Source: an uncultured Clostridia bacterium (GTDB lineage Bacteria; Bacillota; Clostridia; Christensenellales; Aristaeellaceae). Taken from it: DNA of 18,450 nucleotides. Position 1 is the stretch's first letter. Each line of letters opens with the position of its first letter. The stretch spans positions 1 to 18,450 of the forward strand of contig CAKTYE010000051.1 in the NCBI GenBank assembly GCA_934631985.1, given 5' to 3'. Both the position numbers and the translations under genes were made by a program. Below are positions 8,037 through 15,460 of this stretch, piece by piece. The notes beneath the pieces were generated by a model. That model was not told the DNA's origin and made no database searches. It saw nothing but the letters and a program-made list of their open reading frames with translations.

Positions 8037-8662
8037 TCACAGCAGCAGAAACAGTCCCAGAAATACGATCGTTCCCGCTGCGTTTCCAACACCTACAATG
8101 CGGAACGGCGCAAGCAGCAGCACCACGGGCAGCGTATTGCACAGGCGGCCCACCGCGGCAGGGACGTTGCGCCGCTTACCACTGCCAGGAAAAAGCTTAC
8201 ACTGAACAGCAGCAGCCCCAGATAGCACGCATACATGGTTGCAGAGGTTTGCCGAAAGAACGTCAAAATCTGCTTCCGCGCTTCCGCTGTCTTGCCCATG
8301 CGCAGATAGGCCCACTCCACCGCGCCGCAAAACACATGGTGCGCAATCCCCGGCAGAAAAAACAGGATGCTCCCCGCCGCCATCAGCACCGCATAGGTTT
8401 CGGAAAACTGCCGCATCCAATCACTTAGCGCCAGATACCCCGGAAGCATCGCCGTCATGGCGAAAATGCCCAGCATGATGGAGCGCATGGGCTGCGCCGG
8501 CGGCGTGTCCCCCATGGTCGCTGCCAGCAGTCGGTTATCCTGCAGCTGCTTGAAGCTGAAGCGTCCTCCCGGCAGGCAGGTGATGATCTTATCGCAATAC
8601 CATAGGGCCGCATGCCCCGCAAAGGTGAGCAGCAGCAGGAGCTTCAAGGCTGTCTGCGTCAT
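8037..8662 (-). pseudogene. Multi-pass membrane protein gene with a frameshift near its 3' end
   Basis: The frame from the ATG at 8662 encodes about five hydrophobic segments and reads well through LLLFSVSFFLAVVSG and LPRW, then turns into an implausible Cys/Trp/Arg-rich tail ending at 8093. The -1 frame from about 8145 continues with a sensible last membrane helix (LPVVLLLAPFRIVGVGNAAG..FLGLFLLL) to a stop at 8037. One lost base around 8140-8150 explains both; the joined product would be about 208 residues. Family not firmly recognised; the fold looks like an uncharacterised clostridial membrane protein. The ATG overlaps the stop of the preceding gene (ATGA at 8659-8662), so it is the third, translationally coupled gene of its operon. 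A sequencing or assembly error is possible. Confidence 0.7.
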
Positions 8663-9282
8663 TGTACCGCCTTCCTTTCCGGCCCCTTTTCGGCCCGCAG
8701 GCAGAAATCACAGCAGTCATCTCCGCGCCCCAGCGTTTTTGTCCGATGCCACACCAGCCGCGGGTGGATGCCGTCATAGGTGATGTCGTCGCTGTCACAG
8801 AAGCAAAGACACAGCTCCGGGCAGCCCTGCGTCACGCAAGCGTCATGGTACGGGCATTTCACCATGTCAATGCGCCACACATTGCTGTCCGTTTCCTTCT
8901 CCACGGCCTGAAAGCCCGCCGCCGTGCCGAACATTTTGCGCGTTCCTTTCGTCGCGATGCCCGGCACCCGCCGCCACAGTCCCGGCACATGCATCAGCTT
9001 GAGAATGGCCCTGCGAATTTTCCACGCCCGCTGCTCCACATAGCCGTGAACAGTTTGGTAGGCTTCTTTCCTGGGCATCACCGTTTGCAGCGTCTCATAT
9101 ACGGCGATGCCCGGGATGATCTGCGATTCCAAATGCCGATGCAGCTCGGGAGACGCACCCGCATAGGCTGCCCAAAGCTCCTGCATGCGGCGCTCCGTCT
9201 GGGCCTGCAAGCGCTCCGCCTGCGCGGGAAAGCGCTGCGTCAGCGTCTCCTGAAAAGCCGCAAGGATGTAGTTCTTCTTCAT
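8659..9282 (-). CDS. ATC-hydrolase-like protein (L-2-amino-thiazoline-4-carboxylate hydrolase family)
   Basis: A 207-residue protein whose C-terminal half matches the pattern I recall for the ATC hydrolase family (PF14196): CPYHDACVTQGCPELC (143-158), FCDSDD (161-166) and WHRTKTLGRGDDCCDFCL (178-195). It has nine cysteines, several in pairs. The named activity of the family is ring opening of L-2-amino-delta2-thiazoline-4-carboxylate on the way to L-cysteine, but most members lie outside that pathway, so the substrate here is open. ATG at 9282 with GAGGG six bases upstream, only 9 bases after the alpha/beta hydrolase gene. It overlaps the membrane-protein gene by 4 bases. The chemistry link to sulfur or cysteine is notable given cysK in this window, though the loci are 8 kb apart. 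Confidence 0.8.
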   Translation of the reverse strand: MKKNYILAAFQETLTQRFPAQAERLQAQTERRMQELWAAYAGASPELHRHLESQIIPGIAVYETLQTVMPRKEAYQTVHGYVEQRAWKIRRAILKLMHVPGLWRRVPGIATKGTRKMFGTAAGFQAVEKETDSNVWRIDMVKCPYHDACVTQGCPELCLCFCDSDDITYDGIHPRLVWHRTKTLGRGDDCCDFCLRAEKGPERKAVQ

Positions 9283-9291
9283 GCCTGTCCC

Positions 9292-10065
9292 TCACTTTCG
9301 CATAAAGGGCAGCGCCGGGAGTTTCCCTTCCGTCATGATGCTCGCCAGCATGTCCGCAAAGCCCTTCGGATCGCGAATTTGATACTGCATATGGTTGAAG
9401 CCCTCAAACACTGGGAAATTCCCCTGCGGATACGCCTTTTGCACCGCGTCCCGATATTTATAGTGATCCTCCACGCTGCCAAATTCCCAGAAGCTGGCCT
9501 TTTGCAGTGCTTCCGGCAGGGCTGGGAAGGGCTTGTCCTCCAGGCTGTCCATCATTTGACGGCGCAAATTGCCATAGGTCAGCGCCTGTCCCGCTGCAAT
9601 GAAATAGGGCTTGATGGCCTCATCATCGCACCACATGATCTTGCTCAGGGTCTTGCCCTTGGACCAGGCCAGGCTCTTGATGGCCAGATACAGAAATGGC
9701 ACCATGATCCGCCTGGTTCCCTTGCCGATCTGTGCAAACTGACCGCCGTCAAAGAAAGCATGCACCACGGGCAGCTTTGTCTGCGCCAAGAACGCCACCG
9801 CCAGGTCCGCGCCAATGGAGGAGCCGACCACCATTTCCAGCCGCGTCACGCCCTGCTGCTGTAAAAATTCCTCTACCTGACGCAGCTCATCCGCCTTGCT
9901 GACGTAGCGCTGTCCGGGGCAATACACCGTAGACGTTGGCAAAATGCAGCAGTAACGGTCTTGCAGCGCCTTGGCTACCGGCGCACTGCTGGCCCCCACC
10001 ACGCCCATGGCATGGAAAAACAACACGGTGGGCGCACCCTTTTTCCCCATAACTTCAAACAGCAT
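9292..10065 (-). CDS. Alpha/beta hydrolase
   Basis: A 257-residue cytoplasmic alpha/beta-hydrolase-fold protein. It has the oxyanion-loop strand VLFFHAMGVVG (14-24), a nucleophile elbow GSSIGA (81-86, Ser83), and a late His in GFNHMQYQ (His225) placed as in the catalytic triad. Close to the lipase/esterase-like small hydrolases of Clostridia; substrate unknown. ATG at 10065, with AGGGGAT about 10 bases before it. It is the first gene of the operon with the ATC-hydrolase-like protein and the membrane protein, driven from a promoter at 10154-10182. Confidence 0.85.
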   Translation of the reverse strand: MLFEVMGKKGAPTVLFFHAMGVVGASSAPVAKALQDRYCCILPTSTVYCPGQRYVSKADELRQVEEFLQQQGVTRLEMVVGSSIGADLAVAFLAQTKLPVVHAFFDGGQFAQIGKGTRRIMVPFLYLAIKSLAWSKGKTLSKIMWCDDEAIKPYFIAAGQALTYGNLRRQMMDSLEDKPFPALPEALQKASFWEFGSVEDHYKYRDAVQKAYPQGNFPVFEGFNHMQYQIRDPKGFADMLASIMTEGKLPALPFMRK

Positions 10066-10118
10066 TGCTTTTCATCCCCTGCATGTATCCATTTTAATTA
10101 GATAAAGCTAACCACTCT

Positions 10119-10153
10119 GCTTTTGAAAAGCCCAGGCTCTCTGGGCGTTTTTT
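10119..10153. terminator. Stem-loop in the operon leader, terminator-like on the plus strand
   Basis: GCCCAG (10130-10135) and CTGGGC (10141-10146) enclose a 5-base loop, and on the plus strand GTTTTTTATTTT follows. No plus-strand gene ends here, so a real terminator would have to act on antisense RNA. On the minus strand the same hairpin would form the very 5' end of the alpha/beta-hydrolase mRNA, followed by TTTTC and a GCTTTTGAAAAGC dyad (10119-10131). It could serve as a 5' stabiliser. Confidence 0.45.
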
Positions 10154-10182
10154 ATTTTAGCATAGGCGCAGCAAGAAATCAA
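10154..10182 (-). promoter_or_regulatory. Promoter of the hydrolase / ATC-hydrolase / membrane-protein operon
   Basis: Minus strand: TTGATT (10177-10182), 17-base spacer, TAAAAT (10154-10159). Matches are 4 of 6 and 5 of 6. A transcript would start near 10147. Confidence 0.55.
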
Positions 10183-10199
10183 TCCGCTGTGCGCACAGC

Positions 10200-10242
10200 A
10201 AAAAAGGGAAGCCGCCCGCCCCTTCGGCACACAGCTTCCCTT
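10200..10242 (-). terminator. Intrinsic terminator of ppaC
   Basis: A 9-bp perfect stem AAGGGAAGC / GCTTCCCTT (arms 10234-10242 and 10204-10212) with a 21-base GC-rich loop is followed by six T on the minus strand. It sits just beyond the pyrophosphatase stop codon. Confidence 0.8.
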
Positions 10243-10248
10243 GCTTGC

Positions 10249-11865
10249 TCAGCCCCACAGCAGCGCCAGCGCAGGCACGATCTGCTTCTTGCGCGACACC
10301 ACATGCGGCAGGAACACATGATGATCCTTGATGTCCTGCACACTGAAGGCCATGCGGATCACGTCCTCATCGCCCAGGAAGATCAGCTCGGTGCCTTCCC
10401 GCAGCACGTCCGTCAGCAGCAGCAATTGCAGATCATAATGATGTTCGTTCTTCATTTTCTCCATGGCAGGCAGCAGCTCAGGCAGCCGCGCCAGCACCTT
10501 GTCCACATCCAGGCAGGTGATCTGCCCAATGCCCAGATCGTGGCCCGCAATGTGGAATTCCTTGAAATCCGTATTCAGCAGCTCCTCTGCCGACTTGTCC
10601 GCGGACACAGAGGCAGAGAAGATCTCCCGGCCCAGCTCATCCAGATCAATGCCCGCAATGCGCGCCAGCCGCTCGGCAATGCGACGATCCCGCGGGGTGC
10701 AGGTAGGCGACTTGAACATGACCGTGTCGGAAACCACCGCCGCCGCCATCAGCCCCGCCAGCTTTTCCGAGGGCATCAGTCCCCGCTCCTGATACATGGT
10801 GGCAATGATGGTGGTCGTACTGCCCACCGGCTCGTTGCGCATGAACACCGGGTTGCCGGTCTGCACGTCCGCCAAGCGGTGATGGTCGATGATCTCCATG
10901 ATCTCCGCCTGCTCCAGCCCGGGGACGGACTGCGCCGTCTCGTTATGATCCACCAGCACCACACGCTTGCGGCGGGGGCGGATCAGATGATAGCGGCTCA
11001 GGGTGCCGACGACCTTTTCCTCGGCATCCAGAATGGGATAGCTGCGGTAACGGCTTTGCAGCACGGTATCGCGCACATCGTCAATATAATCATCCAGGTG
11101 GAAGAACACCACATTCTTCGTTTGCGCAATACGTCCTACGGGAATCGCCTGATACAGCATGCGTGCCGCGCGGTAAGCATCGCAGGGCGTGGCAATGATG
11201 CAGGTAGCGCTGTGCGTGTCGCGATACTTCTCCGCCAGATCGCTCTGGCACAGAATGACGCAGGAAGCATGCAGCTTCAGCGCTTCCTCCAGCACCTCTG
11301 GCTGCTGACCGCAAATGACGATACTGCCCGGCTTCATACCCTTCAGGCAGTCCCCCGCCGTGGGCAGCGCGATGATGACCTCGCCGGAGATCTGGTCGAA
11401 CACATCCTCCGCATCGTTGATGACACGGCCCTCCAGGGCGCTCAGCAGGTTGAAAATGGGAACGTTGCTCACCTGCGGATGCTGAATGGACTCCATGTCG
11501 CTTTCGGCAATGTTCCCGGCGGTGATCATGCCGTAGAGGTGTCCGCTTTCATCCGTCACGGGAATGGCGGATACGGACACATCCTTCAGCATTTCCCACG
11601 CATGGCTCACCGGCACCGCAGAAGCGATCAGCGGCGGGCGGTCATAGTCCAGGTCATGCACCTGGGTGCGCACCGTGCGCAGGAACATCGGCGGCTTAAA
11701 GCCAAACTTATCCAGCAGAAACGCCGTTTCATCATTGAGGTGGCCCAGCCGCGCCGCCACATACTCCTGATCTCCCAGGGCATTGCGCAGCGCCGCATAG
11801 GACATGGCGGCAACCACCGAATCGGTGTCGGGGTTGCGATGTCCAAATACATAAATCGGATCCAT
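10249..11865 (-). CDS. ppaC: Manganese-dependent inorganic pyrophosphatase with CBS and DRTGG regulatory domains
   Basis: A 538-residue family II pyrophosphatase (DHH superfamily) that hydrolyses PPi to phosphate, pulling biosynthetic reactions forward. Metal-binding motifs: GHRNPDTDS (8-16), VDHNE (305-309) and IDHHR (326-330), then a DHHA2 domain to the C-terminus. Inserted between motifs 1 and 2 are a CBS domain (about 70-120), a DRTGG-like domain (about 130-245) and a second CBS domain (about 245-297). Enzymes with this insert, about 540 residues long, are known in Clostridium and Moorella to be inhibited by AMP/ADP and activated by diadenosine polyphosphates. The start is the ATG at 11865 with AAAGGAA upstream. 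It is a single-gene unit with a long leader containing a hairpin repeat. Confidence 0.95.
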   Translation of the reverse strand: MDPIYVFGHRNPDTDSVVAAMSYAALRNALGDQEYVAARLGHLNDETAFLLDKFGFKPPMFLRTVRTQVHDLDYDRPPLIASAVPVSHAWEMLKDVSVSAIPVTDESGHLYGMITAGNIAESDMESIQHPQVSNVPIFNLLSALEGRVINDAEDVFDQISGEVIIALPTAGDCLKGMKPGSIVICGQQPEVLEEALKLHASCVILCQSDLAEKYRDTHSATCIIATPCDAYRAARMLYQAIPVGRIAQTKNVVFFHLDDYIDDVRDTVLQSRYRSYPILDAEEKVVGTLSRYHLIRPRRKRVVLVDHNETAQSVPGLEQAEIMEIIDHHRLADVQTGNPVFMRNEPVGSTTTIIATMYQERGLMPSEKLAGLMAAAVVSDTVMFKSPTCTPRDRRIAERLARIAGIDLDELGREIFSASVSADKSAEELLNTDFKEFHIAGHDLGIGQITCLDVDKVLARLPELLPAMEKMKNEHHYDLQLLLLTDVLREGTELIFLGDEDVIRMAFSVQDIKDHHVFLPHVVSRKKQIVPALALLWG

Positions 11866-11902
11866 AAAAACATTCCTTTCGTGTGCGGAAGTCGGGGGGA
11901 CG

Positions 11903-11950
11903 GCGGGGAGGCGGCCTTTCTCAGAAAGGCCCCTCCCCGCACCTCTCCCG
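11903..11950 (+). repeat. Hairpin repeat, copy 1
   Basis: A long stem GCGGGGAGG-(C bulge)-GGCCTTTCT / AGAAAGGCC-CCTCCCCGC (11903-11921 with 11923-11940) is followed by ACCTCTCCCG. It lies in the ppaC leader and has no T-run. It is similar to the element at 12092-12142 in the opposite orientation. Confidence 0.7.
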
Positions 11951-12027
11951 GAAAGCAGCTGGGGGTGATCTTCTTTTGGGGGCTTCCTGCAACAACTCGG
12001 TCTTGCAGTGCCAGGGAATACGTTCTC

Positions 12028-12055
12028 CCTATACGCTGCACACCCTTACTGTCTA
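12028..12055 (-). promoter_or_regulatory. Possible ppaC promoter
   Basis: Minus strand: TAGACA (12050-12055; one mismatch), 16-base spacer, TATAGG (12028-12033; 4 of 6). It lies between the two hairpin repeats; a second weak candidate, TTGTTA-18-GACAAT, lies just upstream. Confidence 0.35.
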
Positions 12056-12091
12056 TTGTCTCCCTGCCTATACGATCCTAACAATGGTCTT

Positions 12092-12142
12092 CGGGAGGGG
12101 GCCCGGGGAAGGTGCTTCTGGCACAGAAGCAGCCTCCCCCGG
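12092..12142 (-). repeat. Hairpin repeat, copy 2 (inverted)
   Basis: Read on the minus strand it runs GGGGGAGGCTGCTTCTG, loop, CAGAAGCACCTTCCCCGG, then CCCCCTCCCG. This is the same layout as copy 1 (GGGGAGGC..TTCT..AGAA..CCTCCCCG..CTCCCG), with mismatches in the stem. It starts 13 bases after the stop codon of the CHAP-domain gene and could act as that operon's 3' end structure, though no T-run follows. Confidence 0.65.
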
Positions 12143-12155
12143 CGTTCTTCCCCGT

Positions 12156-13067
12156 CTATTCCTCGTCATCCACAACTGTCCAGTTGCTGGGGTTGGCCTT
12201 GTAGGCCTGATCGGCGGCATCCTCCAGCGCCTGCTGGGTCTGCATGTCGGCAATACCCGTCTGGCGGCGGCCAATGGAAGACTGGAACGCCTTGACGGCA
12301 TTCTGCGTCGCCGTGCCGTAGCTGCCGTCCACGCCGGACGCATCCAACAGCCCCACCGTCACCAGCTTCTCCTGCAATTGCCGTACCTTCTCGCCGCTGT
12401 TGCCGCTGCGCATGGTCCAGTCCGCCACATCATGCACCGTGCCGTAGCCCAGAATGCGGCGGTACGTCAGGTCATAGGTGTTGCGCTGCACAGAAACGGG
12501 GTTGTTCCCTTCCAATACATGGATTTTCACATTCCCCTGCTCGTCCCGGGTGCAGTATTCCACCATCGCCACATGGTCCGTGTCCTGGGTCTCCGTCCAG
12601 GTGAAGAACATCCAGTCCCCCGGCTGGGGAATGTAATCCCCCGTGGTCAGGAACTTGTCCTCCCCCTTCAGCCACTGGTAGCCCCAGCCCGTCAAATGTC
12701 CGTTCCGCACCACATAGCGCCCCTGCCGGATAAACCAGCTTCGGCCCGTGTTGCTGCCCGAATACAGCGGATAGACCTTGTTCAGCAACTCCGTGCCGTA
12801 TTGCTCATCCACCTGCGCAACGCTCCAGCACAGATATTCCGCGCACCACTGCGCATAAGGGTCGCCCGCCCATTCGCCGTATTTCGAATAGCCGTGCGCA
12901 CCCTCGCGATAGCCGACCTCGTCCCCGGCAATGTCCAATAGCCAGGTCACATATTCCGGCACGTCCCACGCAGGCGGAATGATCTCCTCCTCCGCCTGCG
13001 CCCCCAAGGATACCGTCAGGAGCAGCAGCGCCGCCAGCAGCCCCGTCATCCATCGCCGCATGGGCAT
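12156..13067 (-). CDS. Secreted CHAP-domain amidase with peptidoglycan-binding domain
   Basis: A 303-residue exported protein. Residues 1-25 are a signal peptide (MRRW, a Leu/Ala-rich core, AQA cleavage). A CHAP-like cysteine peptidase/amidase domain follows, with the candidate catalytic Cys75 in AQWCAEYLCW and His165 in TDHVAMVEY. Residues about 223-285 form a peptidoglycan-binding type 1 repeat (SGNSGEKVRQLQEKL..VDGSYGTATQNAVKAFQ). Likely role: cutting cell-wall peptide or amide bonds. The start is uncertain: a GTG (13070), the ATG at 13067 sharing its A with the sfsA stop (TGATG), or the ATG at 13061 with better spacing from AAGGAG. I favour 13067. It ends in an acidic VVDDEE tail and a TAG stop. 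Last gene of the VanW-sfsA-CHAP operon. Confidence 0.88.
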   Translation of the reverse strand: MPMRRWMTGLLAALLLLTVSLGAQAEEEIIPPAWDVPEYVTWLLDIAGDEVGYREGAHGYSKYGEWAGDPYAQWCAEYLCWSVAQVDEQYGTELLNKVYPLYSGSNTGRSWFIRQGRYVVRNGHLTGWGYQWLKGEDKFLTTGDYIPQPGDWMFFTWTETQDTDHVAMVEYCTRDEQGNVKIHVLEGNNPVSVQRNTYDLTYRRILGYGTVHDVADWTMRSGNSGEKVRQLQEKLVTVGLLDASGVDGSYGTATQNAVKAFQSSIGRRQTGIADMQTQQALEDAADQAYKANPSNWTVVDDEE

Positions 13068-13777
13068 CACGCTCCTTCCTGCATTTGCCTGTCCAGCACA
13101 ACGGGCAGACGCTCCGTAATGGCAAACCCGTCCGGCGCTACGGTACAGCCCAGCGCCAGCACCTTCACCCCATGCACCGCCGCATGGCGCACCGCGTCCC
13201 CAAAGGCCGGGTGCGTTCGGTCATTCATGCGCAGACAGGTCATGCCCGGCATGGCAACGACGAAGCACAGATACGCGCCATATCCCGCCGCCGCAGCCTT
13301 GCACAGCTCCTCCACATGCTTCACACCGCGCTCTGTGGGTGCGTCCGGGAAATAGGCCACGCCGTTTTCCTCCAGCGTCACACCCTTGATCTCTGCAAAG
13401 CCCTGTCGTCCCGCCGCCGTAAATGCGAAGTCGAAGCGGCTGTCCCCATAGCGCATTTCCGGGCGAAGGGCCGTCAGGTCAGGCAAGAAGCCACCCGCCT
13501 CCGCCCATGCCTGAAACACACGGTTCGGGGCCTGACTGTCCAGATTGACCAGCATGCTTCCCTTGCGCACCGTCACCAGATCAAAGCGTGTTTTGCGGGC
13601 CGGGTTATCGCTTTCCGCCAGATAGACTTCTGTCCCCGGCAGCAGCAGCTCCCGGCAGCGGCCCGTGTTTTTCACATGACAGACGACCTCCCTGCCGTCC
13701 GCCAAGCGGCAGCGGGCAATAAACCGATTTGGTCGCATCAGAAACACCGCCGGACACACCCGGTCATAGAGCTTCAT
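13067..13777 (-). CDS. sfsA: SfsA, sugar fermentation stimulation protein / nuclease-like
   Basis: A 236-residue SfsA protein of normal family length. Motifs: the N-terminal OB-like region with F.ARC.L.DGREV.CHVKNTGRC.ELL.PG (18-48), then the restriction-endonuclease-like core RFDFAF...GFAEIKGVTLEENGVAYFPDAPTERG with D and E-x-K residues, as in PD-(D/E)xK nucleases. Named for a maltose-metabolism effect in E. coli; some members are treated as DNA/RNA nucleases. It binds nucleic acid, exact job unknown. The ATG overlaps the VanW gene stop (ATGA at 13774-13777) and its stop overlaps the next gene, so it is translationally coupled on both sides. Confidence 0.95.
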   Translation of the reverse strand: MKLYDRVCPAVFLMRPNRFIARCRLADGREVVCHVKNTGRCRELLLPGTEVYLAESDNPARKTRFDLVTVRKGSMLVNLDSQAPNRVFQAWAEAGGFLPDLTALRPEMRYGDSRFDFAFTAAGRQGFAEIKGVTLEENGVAYFPDAPTERGVKHVEELCKAAAAGYGAYLCFVVAMPGMTCLRMNDRTHPAFGDAVRHAAVHGVKVLALGCTVAPDGFAITERLPVVLDRQMQEGA

Positions 13778-14910
13778 TCGTTCACCTTGTACACGACCAT
13801 GGTCAGCGCGCCGTCATCACTGGTATGTCCCTCCACCCGAATGGGGAAGTCATACCGATTGGCAAAGCGCAGGTTCAGCACATCGTTGCCCACTGCCGCA
13901 TCCACGCCGTGGGGCAGGTACTTCGCGCCGCCGGGGCCGTGAGGCCGGCGCTGCAAGATTTCCACACCCGGCAGCTGCAACAGCGCGTTGTACAGTGTGG
14001 AGGATACCTGACAGGTGCCGCCGCCATAGCCGGGAACGCTGGTGCCATTGATCAGCACCCATGCCTTCTGATAGCCCAGCGACTTACGATAAGGGCCGAC
14101 CTGCTTGTTGAAGTTCAGCTCCTCGTCAGGCTGCATCACGCGGGTCAGGCGGCTGCAAGCCACACTGATGTTCACCAGACGGCTTTTGTTGATGGCCGAC
14201 TGATCCATGCTATAATAGGAGGTATACGCCGCAATGGGCGTTTCCTCGCTGAGGGGCGTATCCGTGGGCGACACGGGAATCAGGTCTGTTAGCGTATCCA
14301 GCTTGATATAGCCATAGGTGCGCCAGTACGGCACGATGGCCCATTCCCCCTCGATCTTCCACAGGCTCACCAGCGTGCCGGGGTTCAGCGTCACCCAGGC
14401 CGCGTCCGAGGTACTCATGGACTTGTACACCGGGCAGGTCACTGCCGTAGTGGCAATGTAGCTGCTTTTCTGCACACCGTAGGGCGGCGTATGCACCGGG
14501 TCGATGGGCGTTACGTTGGAAATGCGGTCCCGCTTGATGAAGCCTACCTGGCCCTCGTAGCGGATGATGGCCCATGCCGAGCCGACGTACATCACCTCCG
14601 CCGTCACAGCGCTCTTGTTATAGAACACGCGGGCAGACTTGGTGGAGCGCTCCGCAAAGCCGCTGGACTGCTCCTGCACCCGGCAGGTATACAGCGCCGT
14701 TGAGGAAGCGTTGAAGTCGCTCAGTTCCTTTTCCGTATACTTGGCCCCTACCGTCGGAGCAGCATCGTCATCATCGTCGTCATCCGCCGCATCCAGAGCC
14801 TCCAGCTCCTTCTGCTCCTCCTTGGAAAGCTCCCCTGTCCCCTCCTCGGCAAAGGCGGGCAGGGCAAATACCATGCAAAGCGTCAACAGCAACGCTACCC
14901 ATCGTTTCAT
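13774..14910 (-). CDS. Secreted VanW-domain protein with SH3-like repeats
   Basis: A 378-residue exported protein. The signal peptide MKRW..FALPAFA (1-21) is followed by an acidic linker with seven consecutive Asp (43-49), two SH3b-like modules (about 70-130 and 150-215, each ending in a ..W.IV/IIRY..YGYI/VGFIK pattern), and a C-terminal VanW domain (about 230-375) with the core GYGGGTCQVSSTLYNALL. VanW domains occur in glycopeptide-resistance clusters and many clostridial wall proteins, but their biochemical role is unsettled; this one is not next to van genes and does not by itself indicate vancomycin resistance. ATG at 14910 follows AAGGAG by 11 bases. First gene of the operon with sfsA and the CHAP gene. 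Confidence 0.9.
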   Translation of the reverse strand: MKRWVALLLTLCMVFALPAFAEEGTGELSKEEQKELEALDAADDDDDDDAAPTVGAKYTEKELSDFNASSTALYTCRVQEQSSGFAERSTKSARVFYNKSAVTAEVMYVGSAWAIIRYEGQVGFIKRDRISNVTPIDPVHTPPYGVQKSSYIATTAVTCPVYKSMSTSDAAWVTLNPGTLVSLWKIEGEWAIVPYWRTYGYIKLDTLTDLIPVSPTDTPLSEETPIAAYTSYYSMDQSAINKSRLVNISVACSRLTRVMQPDEELNFNKQVGPYRKSLGYQKAWVLINGTSVPGYGGGTCQVSSTLYNALLQLPGVEILQRRPHGPGGAKYLPHGVDAAVGNDVLNLRFANRYDFPIRVEGHTSDDGALTMVVYKVNE

Positions 14911-14965
14911 GCCTGTGACGTCTCCTTCCTATCGCTATGACCTGTTTTTCTTGGAATCATCTGTC

Positions 14966-14994
14966 ATTATAGCATCCAGCCCCCGCGAACGCAA
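14966..14994 (-). promoter_or_regulatory. Promoter of the VanW-sfsA-CHAP operon
   Basis: Minus strand: TTGCGT (14989-14994), 17-base spacer, TATAAT (14966-14971) with an extended TGC before the -10. The start of transcription would lie about 50 bases before the VanW ATG. Confidence 0.75.
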
Positions 14995-15051
14995 GGATAG
15001 CGGCGAGGATTTACATCTTTCAGCGATACAGGCGCAGGCGTTTCATCCCAT

Positions 15052-15087
15052 AAAAAAAGGAGCCGTGCCGATCTTTGGCACCGCTCC
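15052..15087 (-). terminator. Intrinsic terminator of the small Cys-rich gene
   Basis: An 11-bp stem with one G-G mismatch (arms 15077-15087 and 15059-15069), a 7-base loop and seven T on the minus strand. It begins 10 bases after the stop codon, isolating this gene from the VanW operon. Confidence 0.88.
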
Positions 15088-15096
15088 GATCCTGTT

Positions 15097-15378
15097 TTAC
15101 GCGCCCTCCCCCGCGCGCATGGGTACCTTTTGCCCCGCCGCGTTGAATCTGCGGCGTTCCCGCTGCTCATATTTCCGGCCCGCAGCCAGCGCCAGTGGGC
15201 AAGCCCTGTACAAATAGCAGGCGCACGTTTCCGCTTGATAATGCTCCCGTTGGGCCCGGGTGGCAAACTCCAGCGTCAGGTGCGATTGTGTCACCGGCCC
15301 CTCGCAGTAAATGCCCACCTCCGAATGCGAACGATAATACGGACAAAGCGTGATCGCGCTCCACTTGTCCTGCGGCAT
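15097..15378 (-). CDS. Small cysteine-rich protein, SOS-type promoter, unknown function
   Basis: A 93-residue protein that I do not recognise. Five cysteines (12, 25, 52, 54, 60) are arranged as CPYY..IYCEG..CACYLYRACPLA, suggesting a small zinc- or metal-binding module; the C-terminal third is basic (KYEQRERRRF). There is no signal peptide or membrane segment. ATG at 15378 is chosen because GGGAGGTG lies 7 bases upstream; the frame remains open to an ATG at 15489, but that would run through the promoter. It is a single-gene unit with a consensus promoter and LexA box upstream and a terminator downstream. That regulation points to a DNA-damage-response role, for instance binding DNA or a cell-division or replication protein; this is inference only. 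Confidence 0.8.
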   Translation of the reverse strand: MPQDKWSAITLCPYYRSHSEVGIYCEGPVTQSHLTLEFATRAQREHYQAETCACYLYRACPLALAAGRKYEQRERRRFNAAGQKVPMRAGEGA

Positions 15379-15460
15379 TGCGCCACCTCCCGTGTGTTTG
15401 ATACCACTGTCGGCGGCCTCCGCCATGGCCTGCGGAAGCAAATTCCGGCTGTTGGCTTTG

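Noticed and set aside
13774..14910. Vancomycin-resistance locus because of the VanW domain
   Set aside because: No vanH, vanA/B-type ligase, vanX or VanRS genes are nearby; VanW domains are common in clostridial wall proteins.
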